Of a stretch of 42,354 bases of DNA, positions 31,726 to 38,892 are shown one piece after another. How positions within the stretch are numbered: position 1 is the first letter of the stretch; the number at the start of each line of letters is the position of its first letter. The stretch lies in the NCBI GenBank assembly GCA_002479255.1, contig DLMJ01000018.1:1-42354 (forward strand), given 5' to 3'. The stretch comes from Candidatus Binatus soli. Its GTDB lineage: Bacteria > Desulfobacterota > Binatia > Binatales > Binataceae. The notes below the pieces were generated by a model. The model was not told the DNA's origin. It saw nothing but the letters and a program-made list of their open reading frames with translations, and did not search any database. The translations under genes and the position numbers were made by a program.

Positions 31726-32778
31726 ATGAGCGCACAAGCACCCGAGGCTGCCGCCATCGCATCGTCGCCGGTATTGTCTGCAAAAAATCTCGCGCTTGTC
31801 TGCTGCCCGGTTTGCGGCTGCGACCTCGAGAATGCGGCGCAAACGCTTCGATGCCTGCACTGCGGGCGCAACTTCGAATACGACAACGGGATTGCGCTGC
31901 TATTTTGGCCCGCCGGCGATCAAGCCTCAAGCGGAGACGTAACCGGCGTCGTGAAGGCATTTTATGAGCAGAATCCCTTCCCCAATTACGACGACGTCGA
32001 ATCAAGCTTCACGCTGCGCGAAAAAGCCCGCAAAGGCATCTTCGCCCAATTGCTCGACGACAACCTCCCCTTGACGGCAAAGGTGCTGGAGGTTGGCTGC
32101 GGTACCGGCCAACTCAGCAACTTCCTTGGCGAGTGCACCACACGGACAGTAATCGGCGCCGACCTTTGCCTCAATTCGCTGCGGCTTGCGCAGGAATTCA
32201 AGCTGCGCAACGCGCTCGAGAATGTGACCTTCTACCAGATAAATCTGTTTCGCCCGCCGTTCAAGGCTGAAAGCTTCGATGTCGTCCTCAGCAACGGCGT
32301 GCTGCATCATACCAGCGACCCATACGGCGGGTTCAAATCGATCGTGCGCCTTATCAAAAAGGGCGGCATCATCTTGGTCGGCCTGTACAACACCTATGGG
32401 AGATTGCCCACCGATTTCCGGCGCACGATGATCCGGGTATTCGGCGACAAGGCTGCGGTTCTCGATCCACGCCTGCGAAAGGTATCGCTTAACGAGGGCA
32501 GGCGGCGGGCCTGGCTGTACGATCAATACAAGCACCCGCATGAATCCAAGCACACCTTTGGCGAAGTGCTGGAATGGTTCGAGCAGTGCGGGATCGAATT
32601 CATCGCCAGCATCCCGACATGCACGGGAAGCCCGCTGCTTCGAACCGAGCGGCTGTTCGATCAGCCCGAGCCGCATCCGACGCGCATGGCCCGCTTTCTG
32701 ACCCAGGCAGGGATGCTACTAAAGGGCGGCGCGGAAGGTGGCCTCTTCATCATGATCGGACGCAAGCGTGCTCAGTGA
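31726..32778 (+). CDS. SAM-dependent methyltransferase with N-terminal zinc ribbon
   Basis: The 350-aa product starts with a zinc-ribbon-like module, CCPVCGCDL and LRCLHCGRNF (residues about 26-50), followed by a class I methyltransferase domain: VLEVGCGTGQLSNFLG (motif I, about 115-130), VIGADLCLNSL, FDVVLSNGVLHHTSDP and IKKGGIILVGLYNTYGRL. The Trm112-like ribbon plus methyltransferase layout is common in polysaccharide and natural-product loci. ATG 31726 is used because the frame upstream is short and lacks conserved features. It stands before the carbamoyltransferase with a 189-bp gap, so they may have separate promoters. Confidence 0.85.
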   Translation: MSAQAPEAAAIASSPVLSAKNLALVCCPVCGCDLENAAQTLRCLHCGRNFEYDNGIALLFWPAGDQASSGDVTGVVKAFYEQNPFPNYDDVESSFTLREKARKGIFAQLLDDNLPLTAKVLEVGCGTGQLSNFLGECTTRTVIGADLCLNSLRLAQEFKLRNALENVTFYQINLFRPPFKAESFDVVLSNGVLHHTSDPYGGFKSIVRLIKKGGIILVGLYNTYGRLPTDFRRTMIRVFGDKAAVLDPRLRKVSLNEGRRRAWLYDQYKHPHESKHTFGEVLEWFEQCGIEFIASIPTCTGSPLLRTERLFDQPEPHPTRMARFLTQAGMLLKGGAEGGLFIMIGRKRAQ

Positions 32779-32782
32779 TCGA

Positions 32783-32811
32783 TTGAACCCCGGGCAGAAG
32801 TCCGTTAAACT
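32783..32811 (+). promoter_or_regulatory. Possible sigma-70 promoter of the carbamoyltransferase
   Basis: TTGAAC (32783-32788) and TAAACT (32806-32811) are separated by 17 bp, upstream of the carbamoyltransferase with a leader of about 150 nt. The match is partial, and similar sites occur by chance. Confidence 0.3.
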
Positions 32812-32967
32812 AATTATTCTTCGGAACGTAGTTTGAGAATCAGTTATGTTAGTTGAGATGGTAGACAAGGGCCTATCGTAAGGTCCGTTCCTGGACCCGG
32901 AGCTCTTCAAGGTGTGTTCTTAAGCGGATCGTAGCGATAATCACCAATCGGAATTTCAAATTAGTTT

Positions 32968-34749
32968 ATGTACACACTTGGAGTCTCCTGCTTCTTTCAT
33001 GACGCGGCCGCTGCGCTGCTGAACGACGGCGAACTCGTTGCAGCCGCAGAGGAAGAGAGATTCACGCGCAAGAAGCACGACTATAATTTTCCGGAAAAAG
33101 CTATCGACTTCTGTCTCCGTCGAGCACGAATCGACGGTAAAGAGCTCGATTCGGTCGTTTTTTTTGAAAAGCCCTTCCTGAAGTTGGAACGAATTCTAAC
33201 GACTGCCGCAGCCACTTATCCGTCGTCGTGTGTGGTGTTCCAGAAGGCGATGATTACCTGGTTGAAGGACAAGTTGTGGATAAAAGGCAAGCTTGCCAAT
33301 TATCTTAAACTCGATCCAAAAAAAGTAATCTTCTGCGAGCATCACCTCTCCCATGCCGCTAGCTCTTTCTTCTGCTCGCCATTCACCGATGCCGCCATAC
33401 TCACCGTCGACGGAGTCGGCGAATGGGCTACCGCGACCTTTGGGGAAGGTCGCGGAACAGATCTCAAGCTCCTCGGCGAAATACGTTTTCCGCATTCCTT
33501 GGGGCTTCTCTATAGTGCATTCACCGCCTTGTTGGGCTTCGAAGTAAACGAAGGCGAGTACAAGGTGATGGGTATGGCTCCCTTCGGGCGTCCGGAGTAT
33601 CGAGACAAAGTTTCAAAACTTATTCGAGTCGGCGGGGACGGCAGTTTCCAGCTTGACATGAAATATTTCTGCTTTGATAGATCGTCCACCGACACCTACA
33701 ATGAAAAATTTGTAGAGCTTTTCGGACCGCCGCGAGCGCCGGAATCACCGTTCTTCACGGAGAGTTACGGCTACCCTTCGTATTTCGGGGCCAAGCCAAC
33801 TGACTTCAAAAGGCAGGCAGAAACCAATCAGCACTATGCTAATATAGCCGCAAGCGTCCAGTCAGTTACAGAGGACGTACTTCTTCACATGGCGCGTCAT
33901 TTGCAACAACGAACGGGACTCAAACGCCTGTGCCTAGCCGGTGGGGTTGCTCTAAACAGTGTTGCGAACTCGCGAATATTCAGGGAAGCCGGCTTTGATG
34001 AGATTTTTGTGCAACCAGCAGCCGGAGATGCAGGCGGTGCGCTCGGCGCTGCACTATGGGCTTATCATGTAGTCGATGGACGGCCGCGAAAATTTGAAAT
34101 GACGCACGCATATTGGGGTGAGGAGCACTCGAACGGTTCGGTCGTTGATTATCTCAATTCGCAATCCGTCAGACACGAAACCTTCGACAACGAAGATGCC
34201 CTGTGCGGTAGGGCTGTGGCAGCGCTCGAAGCCGGTTCAGTGGTGGGTTGGATGCAGGGACGATTCGAGTGGGGCCCTCGAGCTCTCGGCAACCGTTCGA
34301 TTCTGGCTGATCCGAGACGATCGGAAATGAAGGAAATAGTCAACACCAAGATAAAATTCCGCGAACCGTTTCGTCCTTTCGCCCCGTCTGTCCTCGTCGA
34401 CAAGGCCTCCGATTTCTTCGAAGCGCGAGTCGCCGAGCAGTTGCCGGCTCGTTTCATGGCCATGGTAGCAAACGTCCATCCCGCGGCAAGGGAAAAAATC
34501 CCCGCTGTCACCCATGTCGATGGCACGGCGCGCCTTCAGACAGTCCTTCCCGAAACCAATCCGCTGTATGCCCGACTCCTGTCTGGATTTGAGCAAGCGA
34601 CGGGAATACCAGTCCTACTCAACACCTCGTTCAACCTGCGCGGTGAGCCAATTGTAAATACGCCGGCCGAGGCCCTGAGCAGCTTCGCTCGCAGCGGGAT
34701 GGACATGGTCGTCTTAGAGAATACGATAGTTAAAAAAGAGGATCTGTAA
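32968..34749 (+). CDS. NodU/CmcH-family carbamoyltransferase
   Basis: The 593-aa product matches the full two-domain family length. The N-terminal Kae1/YrdC-like ATPase-fold half begins TLGVSCFFHDAAAALL and contains AEEERFTRKKHD, the metal-binding FCEHHLSHAASSFF (about residues 120-133), ILTVDGVGEWATA, EGEYKVMGMAPFG and LCLAGGVALNSVAN. The C-terminal carbamoyl-transfer half includes QGRFEWGPRALGNRSILADPR and LLNTSFNLRGEPIVNTP. It makes carbamoyl-AMP from carbamoyl phosphate and ATP and transfers the carbamoyl group to a hydroxyl, here most likely on an EPS sugar. The DUF5989 gene overlaps its stop by one base. Confidence 0.95.
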   Translation: MYTLGVSCFFHDAAAALLNDGELVAAAEEERFTRKKHDYNFPEKAIDFCLRRARIDGKELDSVVFFEKPFLKLERILTTAAATYPSSCVVFQKAMITWLKDKLWIKGKLANYLKLDPKKVIFCEHHLSHAASSFFCSPFTDAAILTVDGVGEWATATFGEGRGTDLKLLGEIRFPHSLGLLYSAFTALLGFEVNEGEYKVMGMAPFGRPEYRDKVSKLIRVGGDGSFQLDMKYFCFDRSSTDTYNEKFVELFGPPRAPESPFFTESYGYPSYFGAKPTDFKRQAETNQHYANIAASVQSVTEDVLLHMARHLQQRTGLKRLCLAGGVALNSVANSRIFREAGFDEIFVQPAAGDAGGALGAALWAYHVVDGRPRKFEMTHAYWGEEHSNGSVVDYLNSQSVRHETFDNEDALCGRAVAALEAGSVVGWMQGRFEWGPRALGNRSILADPRRSEMKEIVNTKIKFREPFRPFAPSVLVDKASDFFEARVAEQLPARFMAMVANVHPAAREKIPAVTHVDGTARLQTVLPETNPLYARLLSGFEQATGIPVLLNTSFNLRGEPIVNTPAEALSSFARSGMDMVVLENTIVKKEDL

Positions 34750-34919
34750 TGAGTAAACTGGGGACCCGACTCGGAATCCTTCGCGAGTTGGCGGAATTTC
34801 TTCGGTCTAACAGAAAATTGTGGCTGACTCCCGTAGTCGTTCTGCTGGTTTTCATAGGCTTGCTCGTTGTGGCCGCTGAGACGTCCGCGGTTGCGCCATT
34901 CATCTACACTCTGTTTTAG
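34749..34919 (+). CDS. DUF5989-family single-pass microprotein
   Basis: The ATG begins on the last base of the carbamoyltransferase stop (TAATG), giving tight translational coupling. The 56-aa product has a polar N-terminal helix (LGILRELAEFLRSNRKLW) and one membrane helix (LTPVVVLLVFIGLLVVAA), then AVAPFIYTLF. This is the typical plan and length of DUF5989 proteins, which are found next to NodU/CmcH carbamoyltransferases. It may anchor the enzyme at the membrane where the lipid-linked glycan is modified; that role is inference. Confidence 0.88.
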   Translation: MSKLGTRLGILRELAEFLRSNRKLWLTPVVVLLVFIGLLVVAAETSAVAPFIYTLF

Positions 34920-35028
34920 TCCTTCTGAAATGAGCGGCACCGCTCTGCAAGACGTTGGCCGATTATCGCACTTCTTGAAAATCGAGCTGCCGAACTGGAG
35001 TTACCCCGGACCCCTTGGGCGCGGCGGT

Positions 35029-35625
35029 CTACTTCACTGTCATCTGATTAATCGAAAACTTTGGCCCGTGTATCGCGCGACGCCGGATGACGCCGACCTC
35101 GTGAAATCCGACTTGATAAACCGCCTTCATGGGGGTGGGATTGTTGCTGGCGACAATAGTGAACAGGCGGGGGCGCTCGCGCAGCTGCCAATCAGTCGCG
35201 AAATACAGCAACGCCCGGTAAAGTCCGCGGCCACGGAATTTTTCCACGGTGTATGACGTCGATAACTCCGCCTCCCCGGGTTCCAACACGATTATCGGGC
35301 GCTCGGCCGGATAGTCGTACGCCCAGACCACGCCTCCCAGTTCCCCGTTGAGCTCGAGCGTCGCGCAGTGTGATGCGCCGCTCATCTGGTCGCGCCAGAA
35401 TTCATTGGACAGGGCGGTCCGCTTTTCGCGAGCGCGCTTGAGGCGATCCAAAGCGTCGGCATACATGGTGACGCCGTCGGGTACCGGAAGCGGCGCCAGC
35501 TGCTCTCCGCGATTGATTACGAAAATGTGAAAGTCGAGGAGCCTCAGCGAATCGAGAGCAATTCGCGGCAGATTCAGGATCCCCTCGTCTCGAATCAGTG
35601 CGAGAACTGCTGAAACGCGTGGCAT
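35029..35625 (-). CDS. GNAT-family N-acetyltransferase
   Basis: The 198-aa product has the GNAT fold in its C-terminal half: beta-4 and the pyrophosphate loop in ELSTSYTVEKFRGRGLYRALL (R-G-R-G, about residues 122-140), then FTIVASNNPTPMKAVYQVGFHEVG, where the Asn and Tyr positions are typical. The N-terminal 90 residues vary and may bind the acceptor. It stands alone on the minus strand between the DUF5989 gene and the priming transferase. It could N-acetylate an amino sugar precursor such as a UDP-amino-sugar, as in other EPS loci; the acceptor is not evident. Confidence 0.78.
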   Translation of the reverse strand: MPRVSAVLALIRDEGILNLPRIALDSLRLLDFHIFVINRGEQLAPLPVPDGVTMYADALDRLKRAREKRTALSNEFWRDQMSGASHCATLELNGELGGVVWAYDYPAERPIIVLEPGEAELSTSYTVEKFRGRGLYRALLYFATDWQLRERPRLFTIVASNNPTPMKAVYQVGFHEVGVIRRRAIHGPKFSINQMTVK

Positions 35626-35929
35626 GCAGAAATCACTCGAACCGGCGAGTCGTTATTGAGTCACGCCGGACTTGCCCAGTCAGATTCCGCGGCAAAATGG
35701 TTTCCAAAAGAACAGCAATCTATCAAGCGGGCGAACACGAACGCAAATTGCCAATCGTTGGCGGGCAAAATCACGCTAATCAAGCACCCGCCGGAGGGGG
35801 TGATTTTTCAAATTTGCACAGTTTGACAACAAAGCCGTAACAGAGCTAAGACTGAATGGCTTGGGGCGAAAAGAACGAGCATTTGACGCTTTAGGGCAGA
35901 TTTAGGGGACTGCTGCCCGAAGGCTCGGG
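35626..35929. other. Divergent promoter region of the GNAT and priming-transferase genes
   Basis: No gene is seen. A TTGACA at 35823-35828 has only a poor -10 candidate (CTAAGA) 17 bp on. The stretch at 35740-35830 is AT-richer than its surroundings. Both genes must be expressed from here. Confidence 0.4.
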
Positions 35930-37396
35930 ATGCTGGAACGATACCGCTGGGGGGTGACATTGAATCCGCAAAATAGCAGGGAAGTGGCAGAGCGAATTGC
36001 CGATGCAATTTGTATTTTCGTCGGCTACTTTGTCGCGTCAGAAATCGTGCTCGCGCTGTACAGGGGACAGATTCAGGTATTCCCGCACGGCAGGCCTTCC
36101 GAAGCGCAATCGCAGTATTCGGCCCTTTTAATCCTCGCGATCCTGTCCTGGCTGACGCTGACCGCATACACGGAGACCTATCGACCCCACCGTACGGAAC
36201 GCCTCAATTTCCTTGCTCGCAGGCTGATACAGACGTTGCTGATCTGGTCCCTCGTGACGATTGCGGCGATCTTTGCACTGAAATTTCAATATCTGAGCCG
36301 ACAGTTCACTGCTTATTTCATTGCCGCGTCGGCGGTTCTCATCTGCTTCAGGCAGATGGGAACCACACTTTTGCTGCGGAGCCTGCGCCGCTCCGCACAT
36401 AAGTGGCGGACTGCGGTCGTGATCGGCGACGACGAGGCATCCCGCGAGCACTTCGCGCGACTTCTGACCACCGCGCATCCCATGGGCTATCAGCGGGTAG
36501 ACGCTAAGCCGGCGAAGCGGGCGGTTGATTGCAACGGCAATCGGGCGGAGTCTGGCTGCGACCTGAAGTGCGCTTCGCTCAAAGAGATTGATGATGTTTA
36601 CCTCATCGGCATGAACGACGGGGCGGACGGGCCGGCGAGTACGGAGTGCATGCTCACCCTTCTCAAGCAAGGCAAGTCCGTCCACATCATACCCAGCCTG
36701 CTCGATACAAGGCTGTTCCGCCAGTCGCTCGGCGATATCGCGGGCATTCCTGTGCTTTCAGTAAGCAAGGGTGAGCTGACCCCCATTCAGGCAGCTGTGA
36801 AACGCGCCATCGATTTCGTCGTGTCGGGGCTGTTGTTAATCGCTCTGTCCCCGGTGATGGCCGCAATCGCGGTCGCAATCAAATTGACCTCGCCGGGCCC
36901 TGTGCTGTTTCGTCAGAAGCGCCTGGGTCTCAACGGAAAACCCTTTACTTTTTATAAATTCCGCACCATGCGCGCCGACGCGGAGCAGATCCTGAAGGAC
37001 TCGCCGTCCTTGTACGCCAAATTCCTGAAAAACAATTTCAAGCTTCCCAAGGGCGAAGATCCACGCCTCGCTCCGCTCGGGAATTTCCTGCGTGCAGCCA
37101 GCCTCGATGAGCTGCCGCAACTATTCAACGTGTTGAGCGGTGAAATGAGCCTGGTCGGGCCGCGCCCGGTCGAGCCCCCTCAGGCGGTTCAATACGGCGA
37201 TTCAGCGATGCTCTTCATGTCCGCCAAGCCAGGGATGACCGGCCATTGGCAAGTCAGCGGCCGCAGCGAGATCGCGGAGTACCAGAAGCGGGTCGAATTG
37301 GACCTCGAATACATCCGCGACCAATCGCTCGGCAAAGACCTCGAGATATTGCTGCGGACCGTTCCGGCAGTGTTGCGGCGCAAGGGCGCCCACTAG
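35930..37396 (+). CDS. Polyprenyl-phosphate sugar-1-phosphate transferase (WbaP/EpsE-type)
   Basis: The 488-aa product has four N-terminal membrane helices (IFVGYFVASEIVLALY, LLILAILSWLTLTAY and following), a CoA-binding-like Rossmann segment (WRTAVVIGDDEASREHF), a fifth hydrophobic helix (FVVSGLLLIALSPVMAAIAV) and the catalytic PglC-like domain: LFRQKRLGLNGKPFTFYKFRTM, LDELPQLFNVLSGEMSLVGPRP (the D-E and P-R-P motifs) and KPGMTGHWQVSGRSE. It transfers hexose-1-phosphate from a UDP-sugar to undecaprenyl phosphate, starting the EPS repeat unit. Its TAG stop lies in the left CTAG target copy of the following mini-element. Confidence 0.92.
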   Translation: MLERYRWGVTLNPQNSREVAERIADAICIFVGYFVASEIVLALYRGQIQVFPHGRPSEAQSQYSALLILAILSWLTLTAYTETYRPHRTERLNFLARRLIQTLLIWSLVTIAAIFALKFQYLSRQFTAYFIAASAVLICFRQMGTTLLLRSLRRSAHKWRTAVVIGDDEASREHFARLLTTAHPMGYQRVDAKPAKRAVDCNGNRAESGCDLKCASLKEIDDVYLIGMNDGADGPASTECMLTLLKQGKSVHIIPSLLDTRLFRQSLGDIAGIPVLSVSKGELTPIQAAVKRAIDFVVSGLLLIALSPVMAAIAVAIKLTSPGPVLFRQKRLGLNGKPFTFYKFRTMRADAEQILKDSPSLYAKFLKNNFKLPKGEDPRLAPLGNFLRAASLDELPQLFNVLSGEMSLVGPRPVEPPQAVQYGDSAMLFMSAKPGMTGHWQVSGRSEIAEYQKRVELDLEYIRDQSLGKDLEILLRTVPAVLRRKGAH

Positions 37397-37537
37397 GGAG
37401 CCTCTGCACAGGCAGTTGAGTGCCATTTGCTTGCTAAGCGGCGCATCGACTCGCTGTCGTAGATCGCGTCCTCGGCCTGCGGCTCCGACAGGTCGAACCA
37501 CTGCTGCAGGAAATAGATGCGTGCAGAGGTTCCCTAG
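37393..37537. mobile_element. IS5-type deletion derivative (MITE-like) with CTAG target duplication
   Basis: A 137-bp element (37397-37533) is bounded by near-perfect inverted repeats GGAGCCTCTGCAC (left) and GGAACCTCTGCAC (right, reverse complement; 12 of 13 match) and flanked by CTAG at 37393-37396 and 37534-37537, the target size and sequence known for IS5-group elements. The interior, read on the minus strand from 37520, encodes RIYFLQQWFDLSE, then EDAIYDSESMRR, matching the N-terminal DUF772 part of IS5-family transposases; the rest of the transposase is gone. The left CTAG supplies the stop of the priming transferase, the right CTAG the stop of the convergent 164-aa gene. Confidence 0.88.
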
Positions 37538-38028
37538 CGGGCGAGGTCTACTTCCAGACTTTCGACACGGACGCCGGCTTGCTCGAAGCGAATCACCATC
37601 TGGCATCCGCTGGTCTTGAGCGTGAGCGCGTATGCGCCGGGGCTCCGCTGCGTTGAGGTTATCTGCTCGACCGTATCCCCCTTGAGCGTCGCGAGCGCCT
37701 TGTTGAGCTCGGCCAGCGACTGGGCCACTTCGCGGCCGCGCGGCGTTTTCATGAACAGTGCGTTGAGCGACAGCTCCGCGCCGGGACCGAACAGCCGTCT
37801 GACGCGGCCGCTGGTCAGCGCGACCTCGACGATCGCGCCGAGACGAAGCTGGAGATCCGCCGGCACTTCGAGCGACTCGATCGCCGACTTGAGCGAGAGA
37901 TAGACCTCGCGCGCCTGCGGATCGCTCGTCGCGTCGAGGAACGCCTGAATTTGCGGAATAAGGATGTCGCGCTGGAGACTATCGAGCGTTATCGATTCGC
38001 CCGCTTTGGGCTGGTCGTCGCTCGCCAT
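37534..38028 (-). CDS. Unknown protein in the sulfate-assimilation operon
   Basis: The 164-aa product has no signal peptide or membrane segment. The N-terminal half is helical (ILIPQIQAFLDATSDPQAREVYLSLKSAIES written as pieces, residues about 22-55) and acidic; the C-terminal part is beta-rich (AYALTLKTSGCQMVIRFE, then VRVESLEVDL). It starts six bases after the APS reductase stop and so should be co-translated with it. I do not recognise a family. Its stop codon lies in the right target duplication of the IS5-type mini-element. It may be an accessory of sulfur reduction. Confidence 0.75.
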   Translation of the reverse strand: MASDDQPKAGESITLDSLQRDILIPQIQAFLDATSDPQAREVYLSLKSAIESLEVPADLQLRLGAIVEVALTSGRVRRLFGPGAELSLNALFMKTPRGREVAQSLAELNKALATLKGDTVEQITSTQRSPGAYALTLKTSGCQMVIRFEQAGVRVESLEVDLAR

Positions 38029-38034
38029 CGCCGT

Positions 38035-38865
38035 TTACGACTTGGTGTGTCCGCCGTCGTTTTGTCCGAGCAACGCCGCCAGCTCGTGCTCGAAGCCGCC
38101 GGTCTCGATCGCGCAGTGCATCCCGCATTCCTTCGGCGCGCCTGTTTCCCACCACCACCTGCCTGCGCGAGCGTCCTGGCCCTCGCCTACCGCGCGCGTG
38201 CACGGCGCGCATCCTATGGACTTGTAGCCCTTGGCGTAGAGCGCGTTGTAGGGCACGTCGTTGGCGCGGATGTAATCCCAGACCTCGTCTTCAGTCCAGT
38301 CAGCCAAAGGCGCGAGCTTCACGATACCGCCGTGGTCGTGATCGATTTCAACTTTGCGGATGTTAGAGCGCGTCGCCCACTGATCGCGGCGCAGTCCCGT
38401 CACCCACGCGCCGTAATTCATGAGCGCACGGCGCAGCGGCAGCACCTTGCGCACCTGGCAGCATAGCAGGCGCAGGTTGACGTCGTTGTAGAAAAGATTG
38501 TTGCCGTGCCGGGTAACCATCTGCTCCACGACTGCCGTATCAGGCATGAAGATTTCAACCTTGATTCCGTAGCGCTGGCGATACTTGTCGATTAGGTCGT
38601 AAGTCTCCTGCGGCGTCCGCCCCGTATCGATCGTAAACACGCGGATGTTCGGATCGATCTTGTGCGCCATGTCGATCAACACGCAGCCCTCGGCCTGGAA
38701 GCTGCAGCAAATCGCCAGCTCCTTGCCGAACCGATCGATGGCCCACGCCAGGACTTCCTGAGGCTCCTTGTCGTCGAGCTCGACGGCGGCTTCACCCGCC
38801 TCGAGTTCGTCCATAATCAGGCTCAGTTCGGGCTTTTCGATTTGCACTTGGGGTCCTGCGGCCAT
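38035..38865 (-). CDS. cysH: Assimilatory adenylyl-sulfate (APS) reductase, CysH family
   Basis: The 276-aa product belongs to the PAPS/APS reductase family: SFQAEGCVLIDMAH and TIDTGRTPQETYDLI form the nucleotide site. Two cysteine pairs, C135-C136 (LLCCQVRK) and C219-C222 (GCAPCTRA), bind a [4Fe-4S] cluster and mark it as the APS-using type rather than the cluster-free PAPS enzyme. C247 in the C-terminal ECGMHC motif is the catalytic Cys that carries the S-sulfo intermediate. It reduces APS to sulfite using thioredoxin in the cytoplasm. It is second in the operon, 27 bp after the sulfite reductase and 6 bp before the unknown gene. Confidence 0.92.
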   Translation of the reverse strand: MAAGPQVQIEKPELSLIMDELEAGEAAVELDDKEPQEVLAWAIDRFGKELAICCSFQAEGCVLIDMAHKIDPNIRVFTIDTGRTPQETYDLIDKYRQRYGIKVEIFMPDTAVVEQMVTRHGNNLFYNDVNLRLLCCQVRKVLPLRRALMNYGAWVTGLRRDQWATRSNIRKVEIDHDHGGIVKLAPLADWTEDEVWDYIRANDVPYNALYAKGYKSIGCAPCTRAVGEGQDARAGRWWWETGAPKECGMHCAIETGGFEHELAALLGQNDGGHTKS

Positions 38866-38892
38866 GACGGAGTCCTTGGGGCGATACCCGGT

